NCBI RefSeq assembly: GCF_019331775.1
Contig: NZ_JAHBBD010000005.1
Coordinates: 62,001-126,000 of the forward strand
From: Bifidobacterium phasiani
Lineage (GTDB): Bacteria; Actinomycetota; Actinomycetes; Actinomycetales; Bifidobacteriaceae
Direction: 5' to 3'
DNA length: 64,000 nt
Below, piece by piece: positions 8,185-16,912 of the stretch. The first letter of the stretch is position 1. Every line of letters starts with the position of its first letter. The notes beneath the pieces are model-generated. The model did no database searches and was not told the DNA's origin. It saw nothing but the letters and a program-made list of their open reading frames with translations. The position numbers and the translations under genes are program-made.

Positions 8185-9503
8185 TGGCTCAGAACACGAC
8201 TGCTTCCCTTGACGATTCCCTCGACGCCCCGCGCCCGGCCGACGGCGCCTGCCCCCTGGACGACCGCCCGCTGGGCACCCCCCTCGGCGAGCGCCGGACC
8301 CGCGTGCTCTTCCTGGGCTCCGGCGAGCTCGGCAAGGAGGTGGTGATCGAGCTGATGCGCCTGGGCGCGTGGGTGTGCGCGGCCGACTCGTACGCGGGGG
8401 CCCCGGCCCAGCAGGTGGCGCACGAGTCGCGCGTGCTCGACATGGCGAACGCCGCCGAGCTGCGCGCGCTGTTCGACGAGGTCCGCCCGGACATCATCGT
8501 GCCGGAGGTCGAGGCGATCGCGACCTCGGAGCTGGCCGGGGCGGCCGCCCGCGGCGCGCAGGTGGTGCCGAGCGCCGAGATCGCGGCCATCTGCATGGAC
8601 CGCGAGCGGCTGCGCGTGCTCGCCCACGAGGAGCTGGGGCTGCCGACGACCCCGTACCGCTTCGCCGGCACGCCGGAGGAGCTGCGCGCCGGGGCGTCGG
8701 CCGTGGGCTACCCGTGCGTGGTCAAGCCGGTGATGAGCTCGTCCGGCCACGGCCAGTCCGTGGTGCGTTCCGCCGACGGCATCGACGCCGCGTGGACCGA
8801 GGCCCAGCGGGGGCGCCGCGCCGCGGACGAGGGCGACGTCTCCCGCGTGATCGTGGAGGCGCTGGCGCCGCTGGACTACGAGCTGACCGTGCTGACCGTC
8901 AGCTCGTCGGCCGGGATCGTCACCTGCGCGCCGATCGGGCAGCGCCAGGAGGGCGGCGACTACCGCGAGTCGTGGCAGCCGGCGGCCACCGACGGGGCCG
9001 TGGCCGAGCGGGCCCGCGAGCTCGCCCGCGCCGCCGTCGAGGGGCTGGTCGCCAAGGCCCGGGCGACCGGCGAGCGCGGCTGGGGCGTGTTCGGCGTGGA
9101 GCTGTTCGTGCTGACCGACGGCACCGTGCTGTTCAACGAGGTCTCCCCGCGCCCGCACGACACCGGCATGGTGACGATGGCCTCGCAGAGGCTCAGCGAG
9201 TTCGCGCTGCACGCCCGCGCGATCCTGGGCATGCCGGTCACGCCGGGGCACGTGGCCCTGTCGCTGCCGCAGGGCGCGGCGGCGGCCAGCCACGCGATCG
9301 TGGTCGAGGGCGACGGGCAGGCGGTGTTCGGCGGCACGGCCGCCGCCCTGGCGGAGCCGGGGACCGACCTGCGCATCTTCGCCAAGCCCGGGGTGCACGG
9401 CCACCGGCGCATGGCCGTCGCGCTGGCGGTCGGCGGGGACCCCGACGACGCCCGCGCCCGGGCCGCGCGCGTCGCGGACGCGCTGCGCGTCGACGTGCGC
9501 TAG
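8184..9503 (+). CDS. purT: Formate-dependent phosphoribosylglycinamide formyltransferase
   Basis: Converts GAR, formate and ATP to formyl-GAR, the folate-independent third step of purine synthesis. The protein is 439 residues; the core from RTRVLFLGSGELGKEVVIELMRLGAWV is collinear with PurT, and the first about 37 residues are an acidic extra tail. ATP-grasp signatures: PEVEAIATSEL, YPCVVKPVMSSSGHGQSVV, VFGVELFVLTDGTVLFNEVSPRPHDTGMVTM. Use of formate fits bifidobacteria, which make it with pyruvate formate lyase. The start is chosen at the ATG of MAQNTTASLD; it appears leaderless. It stands about 140 bases upstream of purC. Confidence 0.95.
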   Translation: MAQNTTASLDDSLDAPRPADGACPLDDRPLGTPLGERRTRVLFLGSGELGKEVVIELMRLGAWVCAADSYAGAPAQQVAHESRVLDMANAAELRALFDEVRPDIIVPEVEAIATSELAGAAARGAQVVPSAEIAAICMDRERLRVLAHEELGLPTTPYRFAGTPEELRAGASAVGYPCVVKPVMSSSGHGQSVVRSADGIDAAWTEAQRGRRAADEGDVSRVIVEALAPLDYELTVLTVSSSAGIVTCAPIGQRQEGGDYRESWQPAATDGAVAERARELARAAVEGLVAKARATGERGWGVFGVELFVLTDGTVLFNEVSPRPHDTGMVTMASQRLSEFALHARAILGMPVTPGHVALSLPQGAAAASHAIVVEGDGQAVFGGTAAALAEPGTDLRIFAKPGVHGHRRMAVALAVGGDPDDARARAARVADALRVDVR

Positions 9504-9640
9504 GCGCTCGGGTGCCCCCTCCCGCCGCCGGGGCGCCGCCGCACGGCGTGTGTCGGGATGTATCCGGCGGTTGGTAGCCTGTTGCCCGTAAGTTCATCCC
9601 CTGATATGCCGCGGATTGTCGCGGTTTCGGAAGGCGAGTC

Positions 9641-10393
9641 ATGGAGAAACTGGAGAAGCTCTACGAGGGCAAGGCCAAGAAGCTGTACGCGACCGACGAC
9701 CCGGACGTGCTCTGGGTCGAGTACATGAACCAGGCGACCGCCGGCAACGGCGAGAAGAAGGCCCAGATCGAAGGCAAGGGGGCTCTGAACAACCGCATCA
9801 CCGCCGTGGTCTTCGACCTGCTCAGGGCCCGCGGCGTGGACAGCCACTTCGTGCGCCGCATCTCCGAGACCGAGCAGCTGGTGCGCAAGATGAACATGTA
9901 CCCGCTGGAGATCATCATGCGCAACACCGCGGCCGGCTCGTTCGCCAAGCGCTACGGCGTCGAGGAGGGCACCGAGCTGAACAAGCCGATCCTGGAGTTC
10001 TGCCTGAAGTCCGACGAGCTGGGCGATCCGTTCATCAACGAGGACGGCATCGTGGCCCTCGGCCTGGCCGACGAGGACGAGGTCGCCGAGATCTCCCGCC
10101 AGGCCCGCGCCGTGAACGCCGCGCTGACCGACATCTTCGCGAGGATCGACGTGCGCCTGGTCGACTTCAAGATCGAGGAGGGCCGCACCTCGGACGGCGC
10201 GATCCTGCTCGCCGACGAGATCACCCCGGACACCTGCCGTTTGTGGGACCTCAAGGACCGCAGCGGCCGGATCGAGCACCTCGACAAGGACCTGTTCCGC
10301 CGCGACCTGGGCAACATCATCCCGGCCTACGAGGAGATCCACGACCGCCTGACGGCGCTCGCCAAGGCCGAGGGCCTGGACGAGGCCGAGTGA
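9641..10393 (+). CDS. purC: SAICAR synthetase
   Basis: Joins aspartate to CAIR with ATP, giving SAICAR. The protein is 250 residues. [20 protein letters not shown] is the family's start; [38 protein letters not shown] and [29 protein letters not shown] carry the conserved ATP and CAIR contacts. A GGAAGG ribosome-binding site is 8 bases before the ATG. It is 107 bases upstream of purL and the two are probably co-transcribed. Confidence 0.97.
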   Translation: MEKLEKLYEGKAKKLYATDDPDVLWVEYMNQATAGNGEKKAQIEGKGALNNRITAVVFDLLRARGVDSHFVRRISETEQLVRKMNMYPLEIIMRNTAAGSFAKRYGVEEGTELNKPILEFCLKSDELGDPFINEDGIVALGLADEDEVAEISRQARAVNAALTDIFARIDVRLVDFKIEEGRTSDGAILLADEITPDTCRLWDLKDRSGRIEHLDKDLFRRDLGNIIPAYEEIHDRLTALAKAEGLDEAE

Positions 10394-10500
10394 CCTTCGG
10401 GCCCGCATCCGACGGCTCAGCCGGGTGCGGGCCTTCGCAATACCGACCCATCCCGCATCATCCGCATCATCCAGCACCATCAGCAAGGAGTGAACCAACC

Positions 10501-13500
10501 GTGGTCTTTCGCGTGTACGTGGAGAAGAAGCCCGGATTCGACGTCGAGGCGCAGCAGCTCGGCGACGAGCTGACGACGATCCTCGGCATCGGCGGTCTCG
10601 ACGCCGTGCGCATCGTGAACCGGTACGACGCCGAGGGCATCAGCCGCGAGCTGTTCGAGCAGGCGACGCCGACCGTGTTCAGCGAGCCGCAGGTCGACGT
10701 CGTCGGCGCGGACCTGCCCGACTTCGGCGACGCGACGGTGTTCGCCGTCGAGTACCTGCCCGGCCAGTTCGACCAGCGCGCCGAATCGGCCAGCGAATGC
10801 ATCCAGCTCATCAGCCAGGGCGAGCGCCCCACGGTGCGCTCCGCGAAGGTGTACGCGCTCTCCGGCTCGCTGAGCGAGGCCGACGTCGAGGCCATCAAGC
10901 ACTACGTCATCAACCCGGTGGAGGCGCGCGAGGCGTCGCTTCAGCCGCGCGACACGCTGCGCATGGAGGTCGCCATGCCGGGCAAGGTCGAGCTCGTCGC
11001 CGGGTTCGACGAGCTCGACGACGCCGGACTGCAGGCGTTCATCGACGGGCGCGGCCTGGCGATGGACCTGGCCGACGCCCGGTTCTGCCAGGAGTACTTC
11101 CGCGCCGAGGGCCGCGAGCCGTCGATCACCGAGATCAGGGTCATCGACACCTACTGGTCCGACCACTGCCGCCACACCACCTTCGGCACGCGGCTGGAGC
11201 ACATCGAGATCGACGACGCCGTGGTCCGCGCCGCCTTCGACCGCTACCTGGCGATGCGCCGCGAGCTCGGCCGCGACGACCGGCCGGTCACGCTGATGGA
11301 CATGGGCACGATCGGCGCGAAGTGGCTCAAGGCCAACGGCGTGCTGAAGAACCTCGACGAATCCGACGAAATCAACGCCTGCACGGTCAAGGTCAGGGTC
11401 GACGTCGACGGCGAGGACCAGGACTGGCTGTTCCTGTTCAAGAACGAGACGCACAACCACCCCACCGAGATCGAGCCGTTCGGCGGCGCGGCCACCTGCA
11501 TCGGCGGCTGCATCCGCGATCCGCTGTCGGGCCGCTCCTACGTGTACCAGGCGATGCGCGTCACCGGCGCGGCCGACCCGACCGTCCCGGTCTCCCAGAC
11601 CCTGGAGGGCAAGCTGCCCCAGCGCAAGCTCGTGACCACCGCGGCGGCCGGCTACTCCTCGTACGGCAACCAGATCGGCCTGGCCACCGGCCAGGTCGAC
11701 GAGATCTACCATCCCGGCTACGTCGCCAAGCGCATGGAGGTCGGCGCGGTCGTCGGCGCGACGCCGGCCGACCACGTGCGCCGCGAGGAGCCGGCGCCCG
11801 GCGACCGGATCATCCTGCTGGGCGGGCGCACCGGCCGCGACGGCATCGGCGGCGCCACCGGCGCGTCGAAGTCGCAGAACGTCGAAAGCCTGGAGGACTG
11901 CGGCGCCGAGGTGCAGAAGGGCAACGCGCCGATCGAGCGCAAGCTGCAGCGCCTGTTCCGCCGCGGCGACGCCTGCCGGCTGATCAAGCGCTGCAACGAC
12001 TTCGGCGCCGGCGGCGTGTCCGTGGCCACCGGCGAGATCGCCGACGGCCTGGACATCGATCTGGACACCGTGCCCAAGAAGTACGAGGGCCTCGACGGCA
12101 CCGAGCTGGCGATCTCCGAGTCGCAGGAGCGCATGGCCGTGGCCATCGCCGCCGACGACGTGGACGAGTTCCTCGGCTACGCGCGCGAGGAGAACCTCGA
12201 GGCGACCGTGATCGCGACCGTCACCGAGGCCAAGCGCCTGCGCATGACCTGGAACGGCGACGTGATCGTCGACCTGTCGCGCGAGTTCCTCAACTCGAAC
12301 GGCGCGCCGAAGCACATGGACGTGCACGTCACGTCCGGCGCGGGCTACGAGACGCCGTGGATGTCCGGCACGCTGGCCGAGCGCATGCACGCGCTGGTCA
12401 CCGACCTGAACGTGGCCTCGAACAAGGGCCTGTCCGAGCGCTTCGACTCGACGATCGGCGCGGCCACCGTGCTCATGCCGTTCGGCGGGCGCCGTCAGCT
12501 GACCCCGAACAAGGCGATGGTGGCGAAGTTCCCGGTGTTCGGCGAGACCACCACCGCCTCCGCGATGGCGTGGGGCTTCAACCCGTACATCTCCGAGCGC
12601 AACCAGTTCACCGGCGCCTACCTGGCCGTGGTCGAGTCGCTGGCCAAGCTCGTGGCGGCCGGCTTCGAGCACGAGAAGGCGTACTTGAGCTTCCAGGAGT
12701 ACTTCGGCAAGCTCAAGGACGTCCCCGAACGCTGGGGCAAGCCGATGGCCTCGGTGCTCGGCGCCCTGATGGCCCAGGCCGACCTGGGCGTCGGCGCGAT
12801 CGGCGGCAAGGACTCGATGAGCGGCAGCTTCGAGGACCTCGACGTGCCGCCGACGCTGATCTCCTTCGCCGTGGCGGTCGGCGACATGCGCCGCGCCACC
12901 TCCCCCGAGTTCAAGAGGGCCGGGCACCGCGTCGTGCGCATCGCGCCGCGCTACCTCGCCGACGGGCTGACCCCCGACAAGGACGGCCTGCTCGCCGCGA
13001 TGACGATGGTCGAATACCTCACCGACTTTCACGACGCCGTCGCCGTGTCCACGCCGGGCTACGGCGCGACCGCCGAGACGCTGTTCACGATGACGGTCGG
13101 CAACGGCATCGGCGTGCGGCTCGACCCCTCGATCAAGATCGACGACCTGTTCACGCCGGCGTACGGCTCGTTCATCGTCGAGCTCGCCGACGACGCCGAG
13201 CTGCCCAAGGTCACCAACCTCGTCGAAGTCGGCCAGATCGGCGTGACCACCGAGGAGTACGTGTTCGAGGCGTGCGGCGAGAAACTCGACCTCGACGCGC
13301 TGCAGGACGCCTGGGAGGGCGGCATCGAATCGGTGTTCCCGTACCGCAGCGCGAAGGACGACGCCGCGGCGCACGCCCCGGTCGAGACCGTCTCGTTCGA
13401 GGCGCCGGCCAAGACCGTGTACACGGGCGCCGGCGTCGCCAGGCCGCACGTCGTCATCCCGGTGTTCCCGGGCAACAACTGCGAGTACGACTCCGCCGCC

Positions 13501-14241
13501 GCGTTCGAGCGCGCCGGCGCCGACGTGACCACGCTGGTGATCAACAACCTCACCCCCGCGGCCGTCGCCGAGTCCACGCAGGCGCTGGTCGACGAGATCC
13601 GCCGCAGCCAGATCGTCATGATCCCGGGCGGCTTCTCCGGCGGCGACGAGCCGGACGGCTCGGCGAAGTTCATCACCGCGTTCTTCCGCGCGCCCGCGGT
13701 CACCGACGCGGTGCGCGACCTGCTGAAGAACCGCGACGGCCTGATGCTCGGCATCTGCAACGGCTTCCAGGCGCTGATCAAGCTCGGCCTGGTGCCGTTC
13801 GGCGACATCGTGCCGATGACCGCCGACTGCCCGACGCTGACCTTCAACACGATCGGCCGCCACCAGAGCCGCCTGGTGCGCACGCGCGTGGCCTCGAACC
13901 TCTCCCCGTGGCTGGCCAGGACCTCGGTCGGCGACGTGCACACCGTGGCCATCTCGCACGGCGAGGGCCGCTTCGTCGCCTCCGACGAGACGCTCGCGCG
14001 GCTCAAGGCCAACGGCCAGATCGCCACGCAGTACGTGGGCGAGGACGGCGTGCCGTCGATGGACCTGGCGGTCAACCCGAACGGCTCGCTGCTCGCCGTC
14101 GAGGGCATCACCAGCCCAGACGGCCGCGTGTTCGGCAAGATGGGCCATTCGGAGCGTTCCGGCGCCGGACTGTACGTCAACGTGCCGGGCGACAAGTACC
14201 AGCCGATCTTCGAGGCCGGCGTGGAGTACTTCGCCGCCTGA
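10501..14241 (+). CDS. purL: Phosphoribosylformylglycinamidine synthase, single-chain
   Basis: ATP- and glutamine-dependent conversion of FGAR to FGAM. The protein is 1246 residues and contains all parts in one chain: PurS-like N-terminus (about 1-190), a DTYWSDHCRHTTF linker motif near 220, two AIR-synthase-like halves, and a C-terminal glutaminase from about residue 980 (VIPVFPGNNCEYDSA). The glutaminase nucleophile is Cys1086 in GICNGFQALI, with SHGEGRF later. The architecture is the type seen in bifidobacteria, clostridia and streptococci. The start is a GTG at 10501 after AAGGAG; a longer in-frame reading back through 9616 is a shadow of purC. A strong terminator follows at 14293. Confidence 0.96.
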   Translation: MVFRVYVEKKPGFDVEAQQLGDELTTILGIGGLDAVRIVNRYDAEGISRELFEQATPTVFSEPQVDVVGADLPDFGDATVFAVEYLPGQFDQRAESASECIQLISQGERPTVRSAKVYALSGSLSEADVEAIKHYVINPVEAREASLQPRDTLRMEVAMPGKVELVAGFDELDDAGLQAFIDGRGLAMDLADARFCQEYFRAEGREPSITEIRVIDTYWSDHCRHTTFGTRLEHIEIDDAVVRAAFDRYLAMRRELGRDDRPVTLMDMGTIGAKWLKANGVLKNLDESDEINACTVKVRVDVDGEDQDWLFLFKNETHNHPTEIEPFGGAATCIGGCIRDPLSGRSYVYQAMRVTGAADPTVPVSQTLEGKLPQRKLVTTAAAGYSSYGNQIGLATGQVDEIYHPGYVAKRMEVGAVVGATPADHVRREEPAPGDRIILLGGRTGRDGIGGATGASKSQNVESLEDCGAEVQKGNAPIERKLQRLFRRGDACRLIKRCNDFGAGGVSVATGEIADGLDIDLDTVPKKYEGLDGTELAISESQERMAVAIAADDVDEFLGYAREENLEATVIATVTEAKRLRMTWNGDVIVDLSREFLNSNGAPKHMDVHVTSGAGYETPWMSGTLAERMHALVTDLNVASNKGLSERFDSTIGAATVLMPFGGRRQLTPNKAMVAKFPVFGETTTASAMAWGFNPYISERNQFTGAYLAVVESLAKLVAAGFEHEKAYLSFQEYFGKLKDVPERWGKPMASVLGALMAQADLGVGAIGGKDSMSGSFEDLDVPPTLISFAVAVGDMRRATSPEFKRAGHRVVRIAPRYLADGLTPDKDGLLAAMTMVEYLTDFHDAVAVSTPGYGATAETLFTMTVGNGIGVRLDPSIKIDDLFTPAYGSFIVELADDAELPKVTNLVEVGQIGVTTEEYVFEACGEKLDLDALQDAWEGGIESVFPYRSAKDDAAAHAPVETVSFEAPAKTVYTGAGVARPHVVIPVFPGNNCEYDSAAAFERAGADVTTLVINNLTPAAVAESTQALVDEIRRSQIVMIPGGFSGGDEPDGSAKFITAFFRAPAVTDAVRDLLKNRDGLMLGICNGFQALIKLGLVPFGDIVPMTADCPTLTFNTIGRHQSRLVRTRVASNLSPWLARTSVGDVHTVAISHGEGRFVASDETLARLKANGQIATQYVGEDGVPSMDLAVNPNGSLLAVEGITSPDGRVFGKMGHSERSGAGLYVNVPGDKYQPIFEAGVEYFAA

Positions 14242-14292
14242 CACGCGTCTGACGGCGCTCTCCCGCGTCGCCGCCGACGGCTGACAGCGATA

Positions 14293-14330
14293 GAAACCGT
14301 GCATCTCAGGGCTCTGAGATGCACGGTTTC
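14293..14330 (+). terminator. purL terminator hairpin
   Basis: Perfect 17-bp stem GAAACCGTGCATCTCAG with a 4-base loop, 52 bases after the purL stop. The tail is only CGTTAT. Confidence 0.8.
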
Positions 14331-14403
14331 CGTTATGGGTACCGCGATATATGCGCGGGTGACGGCATGACGACGGGCGCAGAATCCGGCGATGCCCGTC
14401 CAT

Positions 14404-14441
14404 GAGAAAACGTACGTTTGAATGCTCCCGAATGTACGTTT
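14404..14441. promoter_or_regulatory. Inverted repeat upstream of the RibD-like gene
   Basis: GAAAACGTAC (from 14404) and GTACGTTTTC (to about 14441) are exact 10-base arms about 18 bases apart, centred roughly 200 bases before the ATG at 14626. The wide spacing suits two half-sites of a dimeric repressor. The remaining 380 bases between purL and this gene hold no other recognised feature besides the terminator. Confidence 0.4.
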
Positions 14442-14625
14442 TCCATTGCGGGACGCGACGCGACATGCCGGAGCGTCGGGTGCGGCGGTCAGGATGCCAT
14501 GTGTTTGGCGTATGGCTCGTATGTGACAATGACATTTGCGTCTGGTTGGCGATGCCCGTAGTACTGGAGTCAGACCGACGCCCGGTGACGGTGCGCGGAA
14601 TTTCCACTGACGAACAGGAGTACCG

Positions 14626-15300
14626 ATGGCCGACAAGCCGTATGTCATCTGCCACATGATGGCGTCCGTCGACGGCCGCATCGACTGCGGCATGACGATC
14701 AAGCTGCGCGGCAACGACGAATACTATGCGACCCTGGATGCGTTGGACGCGCCGACCCGCGTAAGCGGCCGCGTCACCGCGCGGACGGAAATGGCGCTGT
14801 CGGGCGAGTTCCGCAGCGAGGGCGAGGCGCTGGGCGCCGCCGGTTTCGGCAGAGCCGCTGCCGCCGACGGTTACAACATCGTGGTGGACACCAAGGGCAC
14901 GCTGCTGTGGCCCGATCAGTCGGGCAATCCGATGCCGCTGCTGGTACTGACCAGCGAGCAGGTCGGAAAGGACTATCTGGCATATCTGGACGAGCGCCAT
15001 ATCTCGTGGATCGCCTGCGGCGACGGGCATATCGACCTCGTGCGCGCCTGCGAGATTCTGGCCGACGAGTTCGGCGTGGAGCGTATGGCGGTCGTCGGCG
15101 GCGGCCATATCAACGCCGGGTTCCTCGATGCCGGTCTGCTGAATGAGGTGAGCGTGCTGATCGGCCCCGGCATCGACGGACGCGGCGGCATGGTGTCAGT
15201 GTTCGACGGCCTGCCGATGGACCGTGAACCCATCGCCCTCAAGCTGGAATCGGTCACCCCGTACGACGACGGCGCCGTCTGGCTGCGCTATTCGCTGTGA
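14626..15300 (+). CDS. RibD C-terminal domain (dihydrofolate-reductase-fold) protein
   Basis: NADPH-dependent reductase fold shared by DHFR and the pyrimidine reductase domain of RibD. The protein is 224 residues. It starts MADKPYVICHMMASVDGRID, the RibD_C signature in which the DG pair binds substrate phosphate. Further marks are GYNIVVDTKGTLLW, VERMAVVGGGHINAGFLDAGLLNEVSVLIGPGIDG (the NADPH-binding GGG motif) and the C-terminal LESVTPYDDGAVWLRY. There is no deaminase domain and no riboflavin gene nearby, so a general reductase of this fold is safer than a riboflavin role. ATG preceded by AGGAG. It ends just before a shared hairpin with the convergent flavin gene. Confidence 0.85.
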   Translation: MADKPYVICHMMASVDGRIDCGMTIKLRGNDEYYATLDALDAPTRVSGRVTARTEMALSGEFRSEGEALGAAGFGRAAAADGYNIVVDTKGTLLWPDQSGNPMPLLVLTSEQVGKDYLAYLDERHISWIACGDGHIDLVRACEILADEFGVERMAVVGGGHINAGFLDAGLLNEVSVLIGPGIDGRGGMVSVFDGLPMDREPIALKLESVTPYDDGAVWLRYSL

Positions 15301-15320
15301 TTCGACGAGTCGATATGCGC

Positions 15321-15344
15321 GTGGCCCGGGATTGCCCGGGCCAC
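15321..15344. terminator. Bidirectional terminator between convergent genes
   Basis: Perfect 10-bp stem GTGGCCCGGG, loop ATTG, complementary arm. It sits between the RibD-like gene (plus) and the oxidase-like gene (minus). Confidence 0.65.
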
Positions 15345-15379
15345 AGTGCGGCTTCCCGCGCGCCGTTCGAACCCGACAA

Positions 15380-15796
15380 TCAGAATTCGTATCTTGTCCC
15401 GTGCGACAACAACAGACCGTCGGTCAACTCTATGCGCAGGATTATGGTGTTCTCGTCGTCGAGATCGGCATGTCCGTTATCGATCCATCCGGCGAAGACC
15501 GTCTTCAGCCGTTCGGCAACCGTCCGGTTCTCCTCTTTCCCGAAATATCCCAGATCCACGCCTTTCCCATGTGCGGTAAACCATTCTCCCGATACCGCAA
15601 CGGTAGGATTGCGTCTGATGTGCTGCATCTTGTTTGAATGCACATGCGTAATGACATAGAACGCACCGTTTTCATAATATGCATTCACGCTTCGCACGTA
15701 GGGCACGCCATCGACAGCCGTCGCCAATGCGATGACCGTATCCTTGCCGAAACGTTCGATCATTACCCGTTCGGCTTCATGACTCAATGTCCCCAT
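15380..15796 (-). CDS. Pyridoxamine 5'-phosphate oxidase-like flavin protein
   Basis: Split-barrel FMN-binding protein, 138 residues. The first strand pair VIALATAVDGVPYVRSVNAYYENGAFYVITHVHSNKMQHIRRNPTVAVSGEWF is the typical PNPOx-like core for small flavin-binding reductases. The substrate is unknown; these proteins often reduce small electrophiles or bind heme or F420. The start is set at MGTLSHEAERVM, which has AAGGGGG 5 bases upstream; the frame extends further without homology. It lies in a stretch of lower GC than the surrounding genes. Confidence 0.82.
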   Translation of the reverse strand: MGTLSHEAERVMIERFGKDTVIALATAVDGVPYVRSVNAYYENGAFYVITHVHSNKMQHIRRNPTVAVSGEWFTAHGKGVDLGYFGKEENRTVAERLKTVFAGWIDNGHADLDDENTIILRIELTDGLLLSHGTRYEF

Positions 15797-16152
15797 CGTT
15801 ACCCCCTTGCTCCGACTTCCGCGTCGCGATACTCCGTCGCATCGTCGGCTTTCGATGTATCGCATGCGTAACGCGCAACCAATGACGAACCGGACAGCGC
15901 ACCGCATAGTGAACAGCCTATACGTAACACGCATAGACGGTATATCGTTCCCGGCATTGTACAGGCATAGTCAGGGCACCTACGATGAAGGTGTCCATCC
16001 GACGCGGCGGTGCCGCACCCGCCCCATGCATGCGATGCCACGCACGACGTCGGTCCGCCGGAGAACCCGGCGCATGCGGCGATACGTCGGCGGGTGCAAG
16101 ACTTCGCCCGTTGGCAGGTCAGCGGCGCGATCATATGAAAGGACGATTGGCG

Positions 16153-16632
16153 ATGAGCACGATGTTGGTAACGTATTTTACGGCTTCGGGCACGACCCGC
16201 ACGGTGGCCGAGCATCTGGCCAAAGCGGCCGGGGCGGATATCGCGGAACTGGTTCCGGCGCAGCCGTATACGGCGGCCGACCTGAACTGGACCGACCACG
16301 CGAGCCGCTGCGTGCGCGAGCACGAGGACCCCTCGATCCGCCCGCAGATCGCCGACGCGCCGGACGTCTCCGGCTACGACGCGGTGTTCGTCGGCTACCC
16401 GCTGTGGTGGGAGCAGGCGCCGAACATCATCCGCACCTTCCTGGAGGGGCAGGACTTCTCCGGCAAAACCGTGGTGACCTTCGCGACCTCGTCGACGAGC
16501 GTCCGCGGCGCGGACGGCGAGCACCTGCACCGATGCTGCTCGCCCGACACAAACTGGAAGGCGGGCCGGCGGCTGACCCCGCGCGACAGCGAGGCGGGCC
16601 TGGCCCGGTGGGTCAGGGGCCTCGGCCTGTGA
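16153..16632 (+). CDS. Flavodoxin-family protein
   Basis: Small FMN-type electron-transfer or quinone-reductase-like protein, 159 residues. The phosphate-binding loop is TYFTASGTTRTVAEHLA at residues 6-22; the second flavin loop region is FVGYPLWWEQAPNIIRTFLE. The C-terminal third matches this group (WKAGRRL). The usual GS-rich third loop is replaced by ATSSTSVRG. ATG after AAAGGA (16136-16141). It is in the same direction as the RibD-like gene but separated by the convergent oxidase gene. A second flavodoxin is at 46153. Confidence 0.85.
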   Translation: MSTMLVTYFTASGTTRTVAEHLAKAAGADIAELVPAQPYTAADLNWTDHASRCVREHEDPSIRPQIADAPDVSGYDAVFVGYPLWWEQAPNIIRTFLEGQDFSGKTVVTFATSSTSVRGADGEHLHRCCSPDTNWKAGRRLTPRDSEAGLARWVRGLGL

Positions 16633-16645
16633 CCCCGACGGGCCG

Positions 16646-16876
16646 CTAGGCGGCGACCCACCCCTCGTCGAGGCCGTCGACCGGCGTGTTGGCGGCCTCG
16701 ACCCGCGCCTCGTTGCGGCTGGCGGTCTCGGCGATGATGGCCTCGTAGCCGGTGAGCGCCGCGAACGGCATGAACTGCGCGGCCCGGTTCAGCCGCGACA
16801 TCGGCGGATGCCTGCGCGAGCGGTGGTGCGGCAGGTCGATGATGTCGTCGTACCGGTGCGTCGGCTCAAGCGGCAT
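16646..16876 (-). CDS. YolD-like small protein
   Basis: Seventy-six residues: YDDIIDLPHHRSRRHPPMSRLNRAAQFMPFAALTGYEAII is the pattern of YolD-like proteins found next to Y-family polymerases in Gram-positive bacteria. Their biochemical role is not settled; they are thought to be SOS-linked partners or regulators of the polymerase. The ATG at 16874-16876 follows GGGAGG. The gene is 36 bases downstream of the polymerase stop, in the same direction, so they form an operon. Confidence 0.75.
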   Translation of the reverse strand: MPLEPTHRYDDIIDLPHHRSRRHPPMSRLNRAAQFMPFAALTGYEAIIAETASRNEARVEAANTPVDGLDEGWVAA

Positions 16877-16912
16877 GGGCGCCTCCCTTCAATGGACGGG
16901 CGAAACGACGGA

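Noticed and set aside
9616-10500. Very long reading frame that would join purC sequence to purL as one 1541-residue protein
   Set aside because: The first part is purC read in another frame; the purL homology starts at the GTG at 10501 with its own ribosome-binding site.
10480-15108. 1542-codon open frame on the minus strand across purL
   Set aside because: High-GC antisense shadow with His/Arg/Val-rich low-complexity translation and no motif; purL on the other strand explains the region.
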